NCBI GenBank assembly: GCA_916613615.1 | Contig: OU744736.1 | Span: forward strand, 10,303,724-10,367,723 | Source of the DNA: Steromphala cineraria | Taxonomy: Eukaryota; Mollusca; Gastropoda; Trochida; Trochidae | Length of the DNA: 64,000 nt | Direction of reading: 5' to 3' | Part shown: positions 60,249-64,000 of the stretch, piece after piece | Layout of the letters: the number at the start of each line of letters is the position of its first letter | Position numbering within the stretch: the first letter of the stretch is position 1 | Made by a program: the position numbers and the translations under genes | The notes under the pieces: model-generated | What the model was told of the DNA's origin: nothing | What the model saw: only the letters and a program-made list of their open reading frames with translations | The model's database searches: none

Positions 60249-61630
60249 ACACGAGGCAATCTGTTGACCCCTCTCTAAAGCAATATCCTGAGCATGAGGA
60301 TTCAATACCCTATAAGATGTCAACCCTCTTGGAGCCGAAGCTACACACCGCGCTCCCAAAACACATAACCCCTCACCCAAGCACTGAATTGGCTCACACA
60401 ATATGTCATCAGTCTCTGTAAAACAAGGTATATAAACCTGTATTGTCATGATGTTCTAAGGGAGATAAATCTGAGCACGTTTACAAGAAACACCTGAACA
60501 GTGAATGTAGTAGGATGCATATTTATATGATGTATGAATAATGTTCGTTGATGATAATCAGGTCATGGAACTTGATAGTGATATAGTCATAGTGTTCTTG
60601 CGATGTTCTGTCGTACTTTTCTCAAGTGTTATAGGAATGGATTGTCCAAGGAGGATATGGTCGTTCCCGTGTGGAGGTATACTGGTACTCAGCTCGGGTG
60701 CACGGACTGGTCACGGTCATCCACTTGAATTGACAGTAGTAGCTGCGATAGTACGGTCCGGAGGTCACCGGATAACTGGGAAACTACAGGTCCAGTAGCC
60801 GTGTCTGCAGCGAAGTCAAAATGAAACCGAGGGGACGTGTCTGAGGGGGCGTGTCGAGGGATACGCGTCTGAGGAGACGAGTCCGAGGAACTGTCGATGT
60901 GTCGAGGGGTCACCCTGTAGTCAATCAGGGGTGGCCTATGACAGCCACAAAAGCAATGAACTGATACTGCAAAGACACTTGTTAACGTGCTTGTGCTATA
61001 TACATTCAGAAGTGCGGACACTTGTAAATGTGACTGTACACCGTGAACCAGTGCTGTGACATTCGCATGTGAATGTGCGTGAAGGGAACATTGACCAGAA
61101 GCTGAACTTTCCATAGGGTATCCTCAGGGTTCGATGAACATTTCTTATCCTTTGAGATGTGACTTGTTGGTGACTTGACATTCATGTGATGGACTTCCAT
61201 GGCGGATTTTGCACGATGAACTTTAATATATTTATGATATTCCGTGCTATACCTCAACTATACACAACAAGGAAGACTATGGCATTACGAACTCGAACGA
61301 TGTCACTAACGATGTCACGGTGCTATGCCAGGATTTTATGAACTCTAAATGTGTTGTTTTTCTTGATGGCAGGTTTCCATACGATCGATATTGCATGTTT
61401 CTTTTTCAGGGTTAGGATGTTAGTAAATGTGTTTGCATCTCCAAACAATATTGGGTCGCAGTCTGGTATTCTAAATTCGTATCTAAGGTTCTTAGGTGAA
61501 CCATGGTTTGGATCACGGTGACATAAGGTGGCAATTGTTCTACCATGGTGTACCCAGTATTGGATGGTTTGATTGGTAGGATGTGTCTTCTCCGATGAGT
61601 CGAGGACGACTCATATTCGGAGGGGGGAAA
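60249..61630 (+). other. LTR element interior, no autonomous coding capacity
   Basis: No retroelement domain is readable on the plus strand. Just before the purine tract, about 61590-61625 reads SSPMSRGRLIFGGGKC, resembling the basic tail often seen at the end of Ty3/gypsy pol (inference). On the minus strand, 60449-60250 has a frame with RVLNPHAQDIALERGQQIA, weakly like the segment near gypsy-type proteases, in the opposite orientation to the LTRs; this may be chance or a captured fragment. About 60840-60910 is GC-rich with repeated GAGG/CGTGTC words. Confidence 0.5.
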
Positions 61631-62536
61631 TGTTATATGGCGAAATATTCAGAAAAGTTAGGGGGTGAATTATTCAGAAATGTTAAAGGACGAAATATTC
61701 ACAGATGCTGTGTTGCGTGTTACAGGATAGCTCAAAGGCAGTTATTTCAGACAGGACAATCAGACTAAATAATTTAGGAACAATCTGGAGTAATAGATTG
61801 TGAGAGAGTTAATGACAGAAGACAGGGCGAGCATTCTGTCGGGTAATAGGAATCGGAAAGAAGCCAGAATGTCCGGAATAAGGGGTAATACTACACGAAA
61901 GATGTCACAGTAAGGCGTGGGTTTACGGTTTAAGAGTAAGAGCAGCCCACAGGGGATTAGTTTGAAGGAGCTTGTTTGTGCAAAAGTAAGAATCGATTAG
62001 GGGGGAATCGAGTTAAGGGTTGAAAGTTCGAAGGTTAAAGGTAGAAGGGTAGAAAGTCGAGGTTGAAGGTTAAAAGTTAAGGGTTGGCAAAACCAGAGCG
62101 ATTGGCTAAAAGTGAGACCCACCCCAAAGAATGAGTGACAGTTGAGTACAGCAAAAAGAAGCTGCACAGTAGTTTCAGTGAGTTAGTCCCGGAGTTCTCA
62201 GAAGTACCAACTGCCTGCTTAACCCTTGACCGGCGTCTTCGGCTGGGCCGGAGCGGCTTCTTAGAGGGAACCGTATGGGTATCGTATAGCATGCTTTTCG
62301 GCAGTATGAAGTTAGGTAGGGAATAAGGAATAAGAATATTAGATTTAAGTAAGCAATCAGGGGTTAAGTTAAGCAGATTTAATCAAGAGGACAGAGGGTT
62401 AATGTATTGATGTATGACGATTGTGTATTTGCTTTACATGTATTTGTAATAAAAGGTAAAAACATTGTATGAGTTTTTCATGATAGAATTAGTTAAAACC
62501 ACATCCCAAAATATAGCGACACAAGTAAATATGACA
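61631..62536 (+). repeat. 3' LTR
   Basis: Same length and text as the 5' LTR; begins right after the purine-rich tract and ends at ATGACA followed by the CCTA target duplication. Confidence 0.92.
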
Positions 62537-64000
62537 CCTATTTCCGTTATGCGATGTCGGGATTTTCACGCGAGGCTCATACAAAGTCGTTGTTCACATT
62601 ACACGGCGCTTAACGCTACTGACATGTTAATTAGATGTAACACTTCACATTTATTTCATAAAGACGATAGGATAGTTGAATAAACTGATTTTTTAAAAAT
62701 ATATACGAGTCATTTCAATATTGATAAAAATTCAAATATGATTTTGAGCTGCACAAGTAAAATGCAGACAACGTAATTGGAATTCGAAAGTAAATATATC
62801 AAATTTGAACTGATCGATCGTTTCAAGTGTGGTCATAGCAACAATGGTATCAAAACTTCTTAAAATTAATTACTTCGTGTCGTTTATATTTTAATATCAA
62901 TTTGATAAGATTTTATGACGCTTCAATTTTTAATAATGTGTCATTTAAATGACTTTGCAGTAAGGTAAAGGCAGAGATGATGTTTACGTGTTTTTCTTTG
63001 TCTCTTTAACAGAGAAGAAGAAGAGAAGAAGAAAATTATTTATTTCAGTGTCACGTGTTACACATTTCTTGATTTCGTAGCTACAGACAATTGATAACAG
63101 TAATATCCAACCAAAAGGCTTATGAGACACTATATGTTAAAATGAATTAGGTAAAATTAAGCATATCAAAATAGTTAACATACCACACAATACAACACCA
63201 TACAATTCAACATAGCACAATACAATAAAATACAAACCGTATATAAACCTACAATGTTCTACCGCACAATACAGTACAATACAAGATCACACAATAATAG
63301 ACACGATACATATATACGATAACATACGTACACACTACCCGTGCAGTACCAAACATACAATACCCACCATACATACGATATTAAACAACATATGTAACAT
63401 AACGACGTTCTGTGTCTTATATCCTAGATCCAATTGTCGTCAAGCAGTTATAAACTAATGGAGGTCTATGTCGAAACGTCGCCTACGCAGAATAAAGAAG
63501 TTGAATATCCATGAAACACTTGTAATTTTGTATTGCTTCAACTTAAAACCGTCATTCAAGGAATAAACATGACGATGGTATTCGTTGAGAAAATGGATTT
63601 GAGTTCAAGTGTTGAAACAGATTTAAAGGCATTATAAGAACACCAGTTCAAATATGATTAAAAAGGATTGTTTTTAAATATTTCCGATTGATAGGTTTTA
63701 CGATCAACAGATGGATGGAAATGGTAAGCCTGTTATTATACAGATTGAGGATCTCAGCCCCATTATGTAAGCTTTGTAAACTTATACTCGTACTGTGATG
63801 GTTCGTTTCATATTGAAGGTCCTATTCTTCTTAATTGAATTGAAAGTTAAATAGAACAGTATGAAAATTCTTTTCCCGAATATTTTAGTGTTTACAGACT
63901 ATTGGAGGCCTATAAGACACGATAAAATACACCAACTGTTTCAAAACATCATAATTTACATAGGATATAATATGGACCCTATTGCCAATCTTAAACTTGT
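62537..64000. other. Intergenic sequence to window end
   Basis: Includes a GAAGAAGAAGAGAAGAAG tract at about 63013-63031, a degenerate ACAATACAAT pentamer-like repeat at about 63185-63300, and a relative of the 5029-5201 palindrome arm at about 63472-63515 (GTCGAAACGTCGCCTACGCA). No supported gene was found. Confidence 0.4.

Larger units (their letters stand above)
59343..62536 (+). mobile_element. Non-autonomous LTR retrotransposon, 906-bp LTRs
   Basis: The 5' LTR 59343-60248 and 3' LTR 61631-62536 are both 906 bp, start TGTTATATGGCGAAATATTC and end AAATATGACA (TG...CA). A purine-rich tract (CGGAGGGGGGAAA) directly precedes the 3' LTR, setting plus orientation. An AATAAA near the LTR 3' end fits the polyadenylation signal. 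The flanks are CCTA on both sides, a 4-bp target duplication (5 bp if the LTR edge is shifted by one). The 1382-bp interior has no gag, protease, reverse transcriptase or integrase; this is a TRIM/LARD-like derivative. I saw no differences between the LTRs, implying recent insertion. No clear tRNA primer site (TGG...) follows the 5' LTR. Confidence 0.9.

Overview
This is eukaryotic nuclear DNA. It is AT-rich, with short GT-AG exons spread over long introns and a high load of small inverted-repeat and tandem-repeat elements. Fragments of a GAGTGAGTGAG... repeat with CAATATTTCAGCCA-type cores, tRNA-derived SINEs and several foldback families suggest a mollusc, probably a gastropod. That placement is inference from repeat style plus the animal-type proteins; no species can be named from the sequence alone.

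Three protein-coding genes can be reconstructed exon by exon with consistent phases. (1) CNOT11, minus strand, 12 coding exons from 11165 down to 4111, 456 aa: a subunit of the CCR4-NOT mRNA deadenylation complex. (2) RIC3, plus strand, 6 coding exons from 11392 to 21016, 353 aa: the ER chaperone for nicotinic acetylcholine receptors. Its start lies 226 bp from the CNOT11 start, head to head, so the two probably share a bidirectional, TATA-less promoter with an ETS-type site. (3) A syndapin/PACSIN gene, minus strand, coding exons from 38130 down to 31164, 472 aa without and 558 aa with a phase-symmetric cassette exon: an F-BAR plus SH3 membrane-remodelling protein of endocytosis. A possible untranslated first exon sits near 57.69-57.85 kb, which would make the first intron about 19.5 kb. 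RIC3 and syndapin converge; the 10 kb between their stop codons holds the RIC3 3' UTR, a repeat element and a probable long syndapin 3' UTR.

The most remarkable structure is in RIC3 intron 3. The real 3' splice site of exon 4 (AG at 17979-17980) is the last of 85 tandem copies. The array at 14451-17980 is 84 units of 42 bp (plus one 2-bp insertion). Each unit consists of the first 10 bases of exon 4 followed by the last 32 bases of the intron, so each unit regenerates a complete acceptor junction. In the RIC3 reading frame every standard unit reads five codons and then TAA, so all upstream acceptors would truncate the protein. Because 42 is divisible by 3, the array also produces very long but meaningless ORFs on both strands.

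The remaining sequence is mostly introns and repeats: a perfect 81-bp-arm palindrome in a CNOT11 intron; three copies of one foldback family; three different element families with a common layout (GC hairpin, short GC-rich microsatellite, then tandem 145-170 bp units); a 3.2 kb LTR retrotransposon without gag-pol whose two 906-bp LTRs look identical; two tRNA-derived SINEs; and several MITE-like elements and minisatellites. No tRNA or rRNA genes, CRISPR arrays or prokaryotic operons are present.
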